Positions 8,309 through 16,735 of a DNA stretch of 37,596 nt are shown here, piece by piece. This stretch comes from Verrucomicrobiota bacterium (GTDB taxonomy: Bacteria; Verrucomicrobiota; Verrucomicrobiia; Opitutales; Opitutaceae): assembly GCA_028293565.1 (NCBI GenBank), contig JAQGON010000179.1, positions 1 to 37,596 of the forward strand. Direction: 5' to 3'. Each line of letters begins with the position of its first letter. Positions within the stretch are counted from its first letter, which is position 1. The notes under the pieces were generated by a model. It was given only the letters and a program-made list of their open reading frames with translations, had not been told where the DNA came from and searched no databases. The translations under genes and the position numbers were made by a program.

Positions 8309-9937
8309 GTGGCCAGACTGAAACCCCTTTTTCAACGCCAAGCACACCTGCTGCGAGTCTCGGCGTATGCTGCGACCATCGGGGTCTTCCTCTGGATCTG
8401 CTCGCAGTTTTACCTGCCGGGAAAGGGCTTCACCTACCTGATCGCGTTCGGGGACCGCGGCAGCGCGAACTTCATCCCGCAGCTGCGCGCGGTGAACCAT
8501 TACGAGCTGAACGATTCCCCCGGTTACGACGGCTCCCACTACGCGCAGATCGCGATGCAGCCGAACCTGTCCGACCCGGCGCTGAAGCGGGGCGTCGACA
8601 ACCTCTCGTACCGCGCCCGCCGGATCCTCTTCTGCTGGACGGCGTACGCGCTCGCGCTCGGCGATCCGACCCGGGCGATGCACCTCTATGCCGTGCAGAA
8701 CATCGCCTGCTGGCTGCTGCTCGCGGCGGTGCTGCTGCGCTGGTTTCCGCCCGTCAGCTGGGGCAATTTCTTCCGGTGGTTCGCGGTGCTGTTTTCCTAC
8801 GGCATGTGCTTCAGCCTGCGCCGCTCGCTCGTCGACGGACCCAGCCTGCTGCTGATCGCCTGCGGCGTGGCGCTCGCCGAGAAGGGGCACTGGTGGCGAT
8901 CCGCGCTCGTGCTCGGAATTTCCGGTCTCGGGAAGGAGACGAATGTTCTCGGCGGCGCGGCGCTGGCGTGGCCGGCGCGGCACACCCCCGGCGAGTGGCT
9001 GAAGGTCGCGGCGCGGCTGCTCGTCGTGGTCCTCCCGATCGCGGTCTGGCTCCTGGTCCTCCGCCGCTGGCTGGGTCCGAGCAACGATCTCGGGATCAAT
9101 AATTTCACGTACCCGGTGATGGGATACCTCGTGAAATGGCGCGACACGCTCGCCGATCTGATCGCCGAGGGATCGGACTCGTTCGCACGCTACAGCCTGA
9201 TGATGCTGGTCGCGCTCACGGCGCAGGCGCTCTTCTTCGTGCTTCGCCGTCAGTGGGGCAACCTGTGGTGGCGGATCGCGGCGGTCTTCACGGTCATGAT
9301 GATCTTTCTCGGCCAGGCGGTGTGGGAGGGTTATCCGGGCGCGGCGTCCCGCGTGCTGCTGCCGATGACGCTCGCGTTCAACATCCTCGTGCCGCGCGGC
9401 TGGCGCTGGTGGCCGGTCCTGCTGGTCGGGAACCTCGTGATCCTCGCGTCGCCCGACATGCTGCGCGCCCCCGGCCGCGAGAGCTACCAGGTCAGCGGCG
9501 AGCGCGCGCTCCGGATGGTGCCGGAGACCGGCCGGCTGCTCGAGGCCGTGTTCGACGACAAATGGTATCCGCCCGAGCGCTCGCATCTCGAGTACTGGCG
9601 CTGGAGCAAGGGGCCGGCGACGCTGACGCTGCGCAACCCGCATCCGTTCCCGCTGCTCGTGACGATTTCGTTCGGGGTCCGCAGCAAGGACGCGCGCACC
9701 GTCGGACTCTGGCAGGGAACCTACGCGCGGTGGGAGCGGAGGCTGGCGCCGGGAGAAATGCGCGAGGTCAAGGTGCGCAACATGCGCCTCGAGCCCGGCG
9801 ACACGGTCTGGCGCTTTGAGACGGACGTGCAGGGGACCTATCCCGCCAGCGACGACCCGCGCCGGCTGGCTTTCAGCCTGCGCGACCTGACGATCGCGAT
9901 CCTCGGAAAGGCGGACGTCATTCCGCCGGCACGCTGA
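8309..9937 (+). CDS. Polytopic membrane protein with C-terminal beta-rich module
   Basis: 542 residues from GTG 8309. About ten membrane helices span residues about 18-390. The first periplasmic loop reads ELNDSPGYDGSHYAQIA followed by RGVDNLSYRARRILF, a pattern (YDG-x2-Y, D-x4-YR-x2-R) seen in uncharacterised GT-C-like membrane proteins of bacterial polysaccharide loci. The C-terminal about 130 residues carry the shared module: DDKWYPPERSHLEYWRWSKG, then TLRNPHPFPL, RSKDARTVGLWQ, APGEMREV and DDPRRLAFSLRDLTIAIL. It probably acts at the inner membrane in glycan assembly or modification. No specific reaction can be assigned. It is followed 42 nt later by a methyltransferase on the same strand, so the two are likely co-transcribed. 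Confidence 0.78.
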   Translation: MARLKPLFQRQAHLLRVSAYAATIGVFLWICSQFYLPGKGFTYLIAFGDRGSANFIPQLRAVNHYELNDSPGYDGSHYAQIAMQPNLSDPALKRGVDNLSYRARRILFCWTAYALALGDPTRAMHLYAVQNIACWLLLAAVLLRWFPPVSWGNFFRWFAVLFSYGMCFSLRRSLVDGPSLLLIACGVALAEKGHWWRSALVLGISGLGKETNVLGGAALAWPARHTPGEWLKVAARLLVVVLPIAVWLLVLRRWLGPSNDLGINNFTYPVMGYLVKWRDTLADLIAEGSDSFARYSLMMLVALTAQALFFVLRRQWGNLWWRIAAVFTVMMIFLGQAVWEGYPGAASRVLLPMTLAFNILVPRGWRWWPVLLVGNLVILASPDMLRAPGRESYQVSGERALRMVPETGRLLEAVFDDKWYPPERSHLEYWRWSKGPATLTLRNPHPFPLLVTISFGVRSKDARTVGLWQGTYARWERRLAPGEMREVKVRNMRLEPGDTVWRFETDVQGTYPASDDPRRLAFSLRDLTIAILGKADVIPPAR

Positions 9938-9979
9938 GCAGGGCATCGCTGGAAAGACTTTAACCGGCGCGCGCGCATC

Positions 9980-10924
9980 ATGGCATTCCCTCTTCACGAT
10001 CTGCTCCGCTGGATTCCGTCGTACCGGGCGATGGAAAGGGAAAACCGCCGGCTGCGGGAGGCGGCGGCGGAGTTTCATCGCCAGCACGAGGAGTGGATGC
10101 GTTTTTTCCCGCCCGGGCATTTTTATTCCCCCTTGCCGTCGAAGGATGAAATCGCGCTCGCCTTCGCCCGGGGTGCTTTCGGCCCGCCCTTTCCGGGTGT
10201 CGATATGAACGAGTCGGGGCAGTTCGCGCGGATCGAACGCTTTGCCGGCTATTATCCCGATCAGCCGTTTCCCGAGGAGCCGGCTCCCGGCCGGAGGTTC
10301 CATCTCGGGAACGTTTCCTACGGTCACTACGATGCGATCATGCTTTACTGCATGCTGCGGGAGGCCGGGTCCCGGCGCGTCATCGAGGTGGGGTCCGGCT
10401 TCAGTTCGGCGGCGATGCTGGATGCGGCCGACCACGCGCTCGGGCACCTGGTCGAATTCACCTTCATCGATCCGGACATGAGCCGGCTGCGTCCGCTGCT
10501 GCGTCCGGAGGACACGGCGCGGTGCCGGCTGATCCAGCAATGCGTCCAGGACGTGCCGCTGGCGGAGTTCGACCGGCTGCAGGAAAACGACGTCCTCTTC
10601 ATCGACTCCTCCCATGTGAGCAAGGTCGGCAGCGACGTGAACCGGATCTTCTTCGACATCCTGCCGCGGCTGGCGCCGGGGGTGCTGATCCACATCCATG
10701 ACGTCGCCGGAAACCTCGATTATCCCCGCGACTGGCTCGAGGAGGGGCGGGCGTGGAATGAACAATACCTCCTGCGGGCCTTCCTGATGTACAACCCGAA
10801 TTACCGCATCGAACTTTTCACGAGCTGGCTGCTCAACGTCCGGCACGCGTGGTTCTGCGAGCGGATGCCGATGTGCGCGCGGGGCGGCGGCGGACAGATC
10901 TGGCTGCGGAAACTCGCGCGGTGA
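9980..10924 (+). CDS. Class I SAM-dependent methyltransferase (Methyltransf_24 type)
   Basis: 314 residues from ATG 9980. An N-terminal helix with coiled-coil character (YRAMERENRRLREAAAEFH) precedes a Rossmann methyltransferase core. Motif I is RRVIEVGSGFSSAAML (about 133-148), followed by an acidic strand end in EFTFIDPDMSRL, NDVLFIDSSHVSKVGSDVN, and PRLAPGVLIHIHDV. This arrangement (DSSH, HIHDV) is typical of the Methyltransf_24 group, often found in polysaccharide clusters. The acceptor is unknown; a sugar hydroxyl or carboxyl is plausible from context. It sits 42 nt after the membrane protein gene. Its 3' end runs directly into the 10.9-11.5 kb repeat block. Confidence 0.88.
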   Translation: MAFPLHDLLRWIPSYRAMERENRRLREAAAEFHRQHEEWMRFFPPGHFYSPLPSKDEIALAFARGAFGPPFPGVDMNESGQFARIERFAGYYPDQPFPEEPAPGRRFHLGNVSYGHYDAIMLYCMLREAGSRRVIEVGSGFSSAAMLDAADHALGHLVEFTFIDPDMSRLRPLLRPEDTARCRLIQQCVQDVPLAEFDRLQENDVLFIDSSHVSKVGSDVNRIFFDILPRLAPGVLIHIHDVAGNLDYPRDWLEEGRAWNEQYLLRAFLMYNPNYRIELFTSWLLNVRHAWFCERMPMCARGGGGQIWLRKLAR

Positions 10925-10964
10925 GCGCGGGGGCTGTTCTACCTTTTGAAGCCCGCGTCTTCCG

Positions 10965-11520
10965 GTAGCAGCCGACGTCAGGAGGCTGTTTTTTTCTTTC
11001 GACGGAAGGTGGAGCGCATTGCCCCAATGCGCTGGGGAGTTGAGCCGGCTCCCCAAGCGCCGACGGAGCGTCCAACGCGTTGGGGGCAACGCATTCCACC
11101 TGTTTGGCGCGTCAGAACGCGGCGATCGATTCCAGGCGCGCGCGCCTTCGACCGATTTGGCGGAATCAGCTCAGCCGCCTCACGGCGGCTGCTACCGAAG
11201 GTGGAGCGCATTGCCCCAATGCGCTGGCGAGTCGAGCCGGCTCCCCAAGCGCTGACGGAGCGTCCAACGCGTTGGGGGCAACGCGTTCCACCTGTCCGCC
11301 GCGTCAGAACGCGGCGATCGACTCGAGGCGCGCGCGCCTTCGACCGATTTGGCGGAATCAGCTCAGCCGCCTGACGGCGGCTGCTACCGAAGGTGCAGCG
11401 CATTGCCCCAATGCGCTGGAGAGTCGAGCAGGCTCCCCAAGCGCCGACGGAGCGACCAACCCGGTGGGGGCAACGCGTTCCACCTGTTCGCCGCGTCAGA
11501 ACGCGGCGATCGACTCCAGG
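10965..11520. repeat. 192-bp tandem repeat (three copies) with REP-A/REP-B, overlapping the 3' end of a gene
   Basis: The interval 10925-11495 contains no gene. After a lone REP-A (10965-10988), a unit repeats with an exact 192-bp period. Its GAAGGTGGAGCG start falls at 11005, 11197 and 11389. Each unit has a REP-B inverted pair, a copy of the last codons of the neighbouring glycosyltransferase (CAGAACGCGGCGATCGA with its TCA stop complement), and in the first two units a REP-A at 11172-11195 and 11364-11387. The third unit merges into the real 3' end of the gene at 11496. Because 192 is a multiple of three, long spurious reading frames with 64-residue repeats cross the block. Copies differ by only a few bases. 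Confidence 0.9.
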
Positions 11521-13136
11521 CGCGAGCGGTAGCGCGCTCCGATTACCGCGGAGGAAAACTCCCGCTCGATGGTCACACGCGCGTTCGCGCCGAGCGCGGC
11601 GCACCGCGCCGGATCGGAAGCGAGGCGCCGCATCCAGGCCGCGGCGTGCACGAGATCGGGCTCGGCCCACACCTGGCCCTTGCTGTACGGGCCGTGGTTC
11701 TCCGCGAGCGTCGTCAGCCGGTAATCGACGGGACAGCCGTTGTCCGCGGTGACAAATTCGCGCGGCGCGGACCAGTTCGTCGAGATCGCCGGTTTCCCGA
11801 GGTACATGCATTCCGCGATCGCCAGGCCGAAGCCTTCCGAGCGGTGCAGCGAGACGAAGCAATCGCATGCGGACTCCAGCCGGTAGACGTCCTCGCGCGA
11901 CAGGGTCTCGGAAATCAGCAGAGCGCCCGGCAAATCGCGGACGGCGGCGGCCAGCGCCGCAAAATCCGCGGCATTGCCGGCGGCGTTCTGGACCTTGATG
12001 ACCAGCCCCGCGCGGTCGCTGCCGAGCGCCGCCTGGCGGAAGGCCTCGATCGTCGCCCGCGGATTTTTCCGCTCCGAGTACGAGTTCAGGTCGTAGAGCG
12101 AAAGAAAGAGAAACCGCTCCGCGGGCAGGCCGAACTGCGCGCGATGATTTCCCGCCGGGCGCGCGAACCCGATCGCGTGCGGCATCGTCACGACGGGCAA
12201 CGGCGCCTTGGCGGCGATCGCCGCGCGCACGAACTCGCTCGGGCACCAGACCTCGTCGAAGAACGCGAAATGCGGCAGCCAGGCGTCGGGGAACTCCGGC
12301 AGCTCCCACGCCCAGTAGGCGATGTTGTATTTCCCGGCGCGGAATTTTTTCCCGTGATGATGATCGAGATCGGGTGACGCCGGCGGATCGAGGTGGACGA
12401 CGTTGACCGGATGCGGGTTGTCCGGCTGCAGGCGGGACGCGTAGGTCGAGTCGCCCAGCCGGTTCTTGCAGTGGAGCTTGAGCGGGACCAATGCGGCGGG
12501 AATGCCGGCGGCGTCGGCGGCGCGGACCATGCACCGGGCGGATTCCCCGACGCCCAGTTCCGCCGTGAGAAAACCAACAATGTTGAGCCCGAGCCGCGCA
12601 TGGCTGCGGGCGAAGGCCGCCGAAAACGGAGCGAGCCGGACCGAGAAATCGAAAATCGTCTCCCCGGCGTCGGACGTCAGCGTCGCGATGCGAAGCTGGC
12701 GGTTCTTGGCCTGGGCCCGGAAGCGCTGCCACGCGGGAAACCCGGTCACGCGGCCGAGCCATGCGAGCAGGTTCGTCAGCGCGACGCCGCCCAGCTCAAG
12801 CGTCAGGCGCGGACCGCGGCGCGCGGAGTCAGGATCAAGCTTCAGGCGGAGCTCGAACTTCCCCGTGCGCGGAGGGGTCGTGCTTCCGGCGATTTTTCCA
12901 TCGATGCGAACCGTCAGGCGTGGGGAGGAGCGCTCGACTCCGCGGGCATCGGGATGCGCGCGAATGTCACCGCGCAGCACGAGACCCGCGATGCCCTCGC
13001 ACGGCGGCAGGCGCAGCTCGGCGCGGTCGCGCATCCACGCCGATTCCGGGTCAAACGTGTCGAAAAACAGCCCGGAATGATGCGAGAACCGACCCGTGGG
13101 AGCGCGGCGGGCGAAGGTGGGGCTGGCGGAAGGCAT
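11496..13136 (-). CDS. GT4-family glycosyltransferase with extra N-terminal beta domain
   Basis: 546 residues from ATG 13136, longer than the usual 350-420 for GT4. Residues about 20-125 look like a beta-sandwich (HSGLFFDTFDPESAW, RAELRLPPCEGIAGLVLRG, LTVRIDGKIAG, GKFELRLKLD). The transferase part starts near residue 185 with LNIVGFLTAELGVGESAR, a hallmark of a GT4 subgroup, and continues with YNIAYWAWELPEFPDAW, EVWCPSEFVRAAI, FLSLYDLNSYSERKNP and the donor-site segment SLHRSEGFGLAIAECMYLGKPAIST. The extra domain may bind glycan or position the acceptor (inference). The last codons (SRLESIAAF) lie in a 192-bp tandem repeat, so the C-terminus may have been reshaped by repeat expansion. It is divergent from the methyltransferase at 13208. 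Confidence 0.88.
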   Translation of the reverse strand: MPSASPTFARRAPTGRFSHHSGLFFDTFDPESAWMRDRAELRLPPCEGIAGLVLRGDIRAHPDARGVERSSPRLTVRIDGKIAGSTTPPRTGKFELRLKLDPDSARRGPRLTLELGGVALTNLLAWLGRVTGFPAWQRFRAQAKNRQLRIATLTSDAGETIFDFSVRLAPFSAAFARSHARLGLNIVGFLTAELGVGESARCMVRAADAAGIPAALVPLKLHCKNRLGDSTYASRLQPDNPHPVNVVHLDPPASPDLDHHHGKKFRAGKYNIAYWAWELPEFPDAWLPHFAFFDEVWCPSEFVRAAIAAKAPLPVVTMPHAIGFARPAGNHRAQFGLPAERFLFLSLYDLNSYSERKNPRATIEAFRQAALGSDRAGLVIKVQNAAGNAADFAALAAAVRDLPGALLISETLSREDVYRLESACDCFVSLHRSEGFGLAIAECMYLGKPAISTNWSAPREFVTADNGCPVDYRLTTLAENHGPYSKGQVWAEPDLVHAAAWMRRLASDPARCAALGANARVTIEREFSSAVIGARYRSRLESIAAF

Positions 13137-13207
13137 GAAGCTGCGCAGAGCGAAGGGAGCCGCCTTTGCCTTGGCAAAGCTATATCCCGCCGCTTCGATG
13201 GCCGCAC

Positions 13208-13948
13208 ATGGAGTCCGAGGAATACCGCAGGATGGCCGGGGTCGAGGACACCATGTGGTACTACCGCGCGCTGCACGCGCATGTGCGTCGCGCGCTGGCC
13301 GCGCAGCTTGGCGCGCGGGCGGCCGCGGTCCTCGATGCCGGGTGCGGAACGGGCGGATTGATCCGGAGGCTGCGCCGCAGCGATCCGGCCTGGAGCTGGA
13401 CCGGCGTCGACCTTTCTCCGCTGGCCTGCGAACTCGCGCGCGAGCGGACGCACGCCGAGATCCGCCAGGCGTCGATCACCGCGCTGCCGTTCGGCGACGC
13501 GACCTTCGACGCGGTGGTTTCGGCGGACGTGCTCTATCATGTCGACGACGACGGCGGGGCGATCCGGGAATTCGCCCGCGTGTTGAAACCGGGCGGAGTG
13601 GTGGTGGTGAACGTCCCCGCGCATCGCTGGCTCTGGTCGTATCACGACGTCACCACGCATGCGAAGCGCCGTTATGCGCGCGGGGAGCTCCGCGAGAAAC
13701 TGGCCGCGGCCGGGTTGCGCGCGACGACGCTCACGCACTGGAACACGGTGCTGCTGCCGCTGGTGGCGGTGAGACGAAAACTGTTTCCCGCGCCCGTTTC
13801 GGGCAGCGACGTTCGCGCGTATCCCGCCGTCGACGCCCTGCTGGGCGCCGTGACCGGACTCGAGCGGCTGTGCCTGAATGCAGGCGCGAGCTTTCCCTTC
13901 GGGACGTCGATTTTCGCGGTGGCGAAAAAAGCGCCGGCGATCGAATGA
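13208..13948 (+). CDS. Class I SAM-dependent methyltransferase
   Basis: 246 residues from ATG 13208 (MESEEYRRM). A TTG at 13166 would add 14 residues and is less likely. Methyltransf_11/25-type core: motif I VLDAGCGTGGLIRRL (about 41-55), acidic motif II in WTGVDLSPLACELAR, motif ASITALPFGDATFDAVVSADVLYHV, then REFARVLKPGGVVVVNVPAH. The middle part (WLWSYHDVTTHAKRRYARGELREKL) matches methyltransferases common in polysaccharide loci. A hydrophobic stretch near the C-terminus (NTVLLPLVAVRRKLF) may give membrane contact. The acceptor is unknown. It starts 71 nt from the divergent GT4 gene and ends at a repeat block. Confidence 0.9.
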   Translation: MESEEYRRMAGVEDTMWYYRALHAHVRRALAAQLGARAAAVLDAGCGTGGLIRRLRRSDPAWSWTGVDLSPLACELARERTHAEIRQASITALPFGDATFDAVVSADVLYHVDDDGGAIREFARVLKPGGVVVVNVPAHRWLWSYHDVTTHAKRRYARGELREKLAAAGLRATTLTHWNTVLLPLVAVRRKLFPAPVSGSDVRAYPAVDALLGAVTGLERLCLNAGASFPFGTSIFAVAKKAPAIE

Positions 13949-13959
13949 CGCGGGTGGGG

Positions 13960-14290
13960 CAGGCGGCTCACGGCGGCTGCTACGTGGAGCGCCTTGTCGC
14001 GGAATGGGCCCTCTATGCGCTGGAGGTGCGAGCGGGACTCGAGGTACTGACGGAGCGTCTAACGCGTTGAAAACGAGTTTTATTTCGAAGCCGGCACCTT
14101 CCGGTAGCAGCCGACGTCAGAAGGCTGTGGCCCGCGTTTGACTGGGCAGGCGCCATGAACTCAGCCGCCTGACGGCGGCTGCTACATGGAGCGCCTTGTT
14201 TCGGAATGGGCTCCGTGCGCGGAGGCGGGAGCTGACTTGGGACATCGACGGAGCAGCCGACGCGTTCGGGGCGATGCGTCCGCCCGTTTC
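13960..14290. repeat. Degenerate REP-A/REP-B block
   Basis: 13949-14339 has no gene. REP-A-like elements lie at 13960-13983 (variant), 14104-14127, and 14162-14185 in inverse orientation. REP-B-like sequence (GTGGAGCGCCTTG) starts near 13985 and again near 14186, each followed by a partly preserved inverted partner (near 14053-14070 and 14250-14290). The copies are more diverged than those at 6.1 and 11 kb, suggesting an older insertion. The 5' leader of the membrane protein gene at 14340 would begin in or just after this block. Confidence 0.7.
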
Positions 14291-14339
14291 ACCTTCTAGC
14301 TTGGAGTCTTCCGCGGCCCTCGGGTAGCGTCATCGCCCT

Positions 14340-16538
14340 ATGGTCTTCTTCGTGGCCGCGATTGGCCTGCTCGTCCATCTTCTGCTGTGGGGAGCGGGCG
14401 CGGCGCTGATCCTGACCCCGCGGCCATGGAGGAATTCCTGGCCGGTGTTCTGTGCGCCGATGGGCCTCGCGCTGCAGTCGGCGGTCGTGTGGGCGGGCGC
14501 CTACTCGGGTCTGGCGGGAACGAATGTCTATGCACGCTGGGCCGAAATCATCCCGGCGGTCCTCCTCGCGGTCGCGGTGCGGCGTCGCGGGCTTGACCAG
14601 GTCGCGCAGACGCTCGGGCGTTTCAGGGTGCTCGGCGTGATCATGCTCGCCGAGCTTTGTCTCCTCGTCCTGCCGATGGCGCTGGCGTCGCGGTCTCTGA
14701 CGACGCTTTCCCTCGGGAGCTGCGACGCCGCCGATTACGCGGCCGGCGCGCGCGTGCTGCAGGAGTTTGCCCGCGGCGATCGCAGCGGGTTCATCGGGTT
14801 GACGGAGGTCGTGCGGGTGGCGTCGGTGGATAATTTTTTCGATTTCTGGCTGCGGCTGAATCATTTCACCCCGTCGGCGCTCATCGCCTTCAACGGGGCC
14901 GTGTTTGGCGGTCGCCCGCACGAGCTGACCGGCATCATGACGGTGCTGCTGCTGGTGAGCTCGCTGCCGGCGGTTTTCTGGATGGCGCGGGCGATGATGC
15001 GCTACTCGGCGCCCGTCAGCCTGTGGCTCGCGGCGATCTACGGATTGAATCCGATCACCTGGTACGCGGTCGCGCACGTGGCGATGGGGCAGCTGCTGGC
15101 GGCGCACGCCATCGTGTTCCTGACGTGGGCGGGCGTGGCGCTCTGGCGCGGCCGGCTGACCTGGCGGAGGGGCTGGGCCATGAGCGGAGTGCTCGCGATG
15201 GCGTACTGGCTGGTGCTCGGGAGCTATAATTTCATCATCGTCGTCTGCCTCGCGCCCGTCCTGACCTACGCGGGGGCGGCGGTGCTGATCACCGGCTGGT
15301 GGCGGCGTTTCGGGCTCTGGCTGGCGGTGATGCTCGCGCCGCTCGCGGTGTGCGGACTGGTTTTCCTCGAGCGGACGCTCGGGCTGGTCGAGCGGTTCCA
15401 GCTGTTCGGGCAGTACGATTTCGGCTGGAGGATTCCGGTCATGTCGCCCGAGGGCTGGCTCGGGGCGGTGAACGGTCCCGGTCTCGGGCCGGTGGCGATG
15501 TGGCTCCGGCTGCTGCTGTCATTCCTCCTGTTTGTGCTGCTGGTGATGGCGATGGCGCGCGACCTCCGCGTCCGCGGGCGCGCGGTCTACCGGGCGGTCA
15601 CGATGATGCTGCCGGTCATGGTGGGATACACTTACCTGGAAATGCGCGGGGCGCTGCTGGGCACGAACGCGAGCTACGACGCCTACAAGCTGCTCGCGAT
15701 TTTTTTCCCGGGGCAGCTTTGCGGGTACTGTTACTGGACAACCCTGTCGCGCAGCCGCCGCGCCGGCCAGCGCTGGACGGCGCGGGTCGCGATCGTCGCA
15801 ATGTCGCTCTTCAATCTTTCGGTCGCGTACCGTTTTGCCGTGCGGATGGAAAATCCGCCGCTGATCGTGGACGCCGACATGGTCGAGCTGCAGCGCATCG
15901 AGCGCATGCCGGAGGTGACCTCGATCAACATGAACATCGACGACTTCTGGTCGCGGCTCTGGGCGAACGCGTTCCTGCTGCACAAGCCGCAGTATTTCCG
16001 GACGCACACCTACGAGGGGCGGATGAACACGGCGTTGAAGGGCGACTGGGATCTGACCGACGGGGTGGTCACCGTCTCGGCGCCGGCGGAGGCGGGTTCG
16101 GTGCGCGTCGGGCGCAGCTTCGCGCTGCTGAACACCCACAGCCGCTATTTCCTCCGCGCCGCGCTGGGCGAGGGCTGGTATCAGGAGGAGCGCATCGCGC
16201 GGGTGTTCCGCCGGTGGCATTGGTCGAAGGGCGACGCGACGCTGAAGATCGAGAATCCGCAGGCGACGCCGCTGACGGTGGATCTTCACCTGCTGGTGCG
16301 CAGCCTCGACAAGCGCGACCTGCAGGTCTGGCAGGATTCGGCGCGGCGCGGCACGGTGTCCGTGGGCGAGACGCTCGGCGAGCGGATCGTGCCAGGCATC
16401 GTCCTTCCGCCGGGGGAGTCGTCCCTGCAGTTCCGGTCGAGCATCCTGCCCACGGCGGGAAACGCGCGCGACGCGCGCACATTGGGCTTCGCGGTGTACG
16501 GGATCGAAATCGAGGTCCAGCCCGAGAAATCGATTTGA
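14340..16538 (+). CDS. Large polytopic membrane protein with C-terminal beta-rich module
   Basis: 732 residues from ATG 14340, beginning in a membrane helix (MVFFVAAIGLLVHLLLWGAGAAL). About 11-13 helices reach residue about 500. The main periplasmic loop contains LGSCDAADYAAGARVLQEFARG and NFFDFWLRLNHFTPSALIAF, an acidic loop of GT-C style. After the last helix (near RVAIVAMSLFNLSVAYRF) comes a soluble region of about 220 residues, ending in the shared module: GEGWYQEERIARVFRRWHWSKG, ENPQATPLTV, RSLDKRDLQVWQ, LPPGESSLQF and DARTLGFAVYGIEIEV. It could be a lipid-linked-sugar-dependent transferase or a polysaccharide-handling membrane protein; no reaction can be assigned. It is the longest of the three module carriers. 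Confidence 0.75.
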   Translation: MVFFVAAIGLLVHLLLWGAGAALILTPRPWRNSWPVFCAPMGLALQSAVVWAGAYSGLAGTNVYARWAEIIPAVLLAVAVRRRGLDQVAQTLGRFRVLGVIMLAELCLLVLPMALASRSLTTLSLGSCDAADYAAGARVLQEFARGDRSGFIGLTEVVRVASVDNFFDFWLRLNHFTPSALIAFNGAVFGGRPHELTGIMTVLLLVSSLPAVFWMARAMMRYSAPVSLWLAAIYGLNPITWYAVAHVAMGQLLAAHAIVFLTWAGVALWRGRLTWRRGWAMSGVLAMAYWLVLGSYNFIIVVCLAPVLTYAGAAVLITGWWRRFGLWLAVMLAPLAVCGLVFLERTLGLVERFQLFGQYDFGWRIPVMSPEGWLGAVNGPGLGPVAMWLRLLLSFLLFVLLVMAMARDLRVRGRAVYRAVTMMLPVMVGYTYLEMRGALLGTNASYDAYKLLAIFFPGQLCGYCYWTTLSRSRRAGQRWTARVAIVAMSLFNLSVAYRFAVRMENPPLIVDADMVELQRIERMPEVTSINMNIDDFWSRLWANAFLLHKPQYFRTHTYEGRMNTALKGDWDLTDGVVTVSAPAEAGSVRVGRSFALLNTHSRYFLRAALGEGWYQEERIARVFRRWHWSKGDATLKIENPQATPLTVDLHLLVRSLDKRDLQVWQDSARRGTVSVGETLGERIVPGIVLPPGESSLQFRSSILPTAGNARDARTLGFAVYGIEIEVQPEKSI

Positions 16539-16561
16539 ACCGCGAGCGCCCTGTCGGACGG

Positions 16562-16660
16562 TCGCACGGGTCACCGACCCGAGTGGGCGGACTCTGCCAA
16601 CGGAGAACGTCGAGCACACCCGTTTAGCTCGAGTCCAGCTTCACGGGTCGGAGACCCGTG
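16562..16660. repeat. REP-C hairpin pair
   Basis: A third hairpin family. The copy at 16642-16660 is a perfect palindrome with 8-bp arms (CACGGGTC, GGA, GACCCGTG). The copy near 16563-16582 (GCACGGGTCACCGACCCGAG) is partly degenerate. The same pair type occurs at 31251-31354. Both pairs lie between genes and are separated by about 70-80 nt. This one lies between the membrane protein gene and the epimerase gene at 16736 and might form a transcript end, but no T-tract follows. Confidence 0.75.
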
Positions 16661-16735
16661 CCACGCACTCCAAGGGCTCGGTCCGGTCCTCTGACGTTGT
16701 AATGCGGTGGGTTCTTCCTTGAATCGCGCTCCAGG

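Noticed and set aside
6335-11089. 1584-residue minus-strand open frame
   Set aside because: Only its 3' part (from ATG 8266) is a real membrane protein. The rest is antisense to the 8309 and 9980 genes, is Arg/Pro/Gln-rich, and has no family features; it is open because of high GC.
10946-12762. Proteins with 64-residue repeats across the 11-kb block, and possible CRISPR array
   Set aside because: The 192-bp repeat is a multiple of three, so frames stay open. Units are near-identical throughout with no unique spacers and no cas gene, so it is not CRISPR.
1-14290. Transposase or integrase linked to REP-like repeats
   Set aside because: Looked for a RAYT/Y1 or DDE-type protein near the repeats; none of the supported genes fits.
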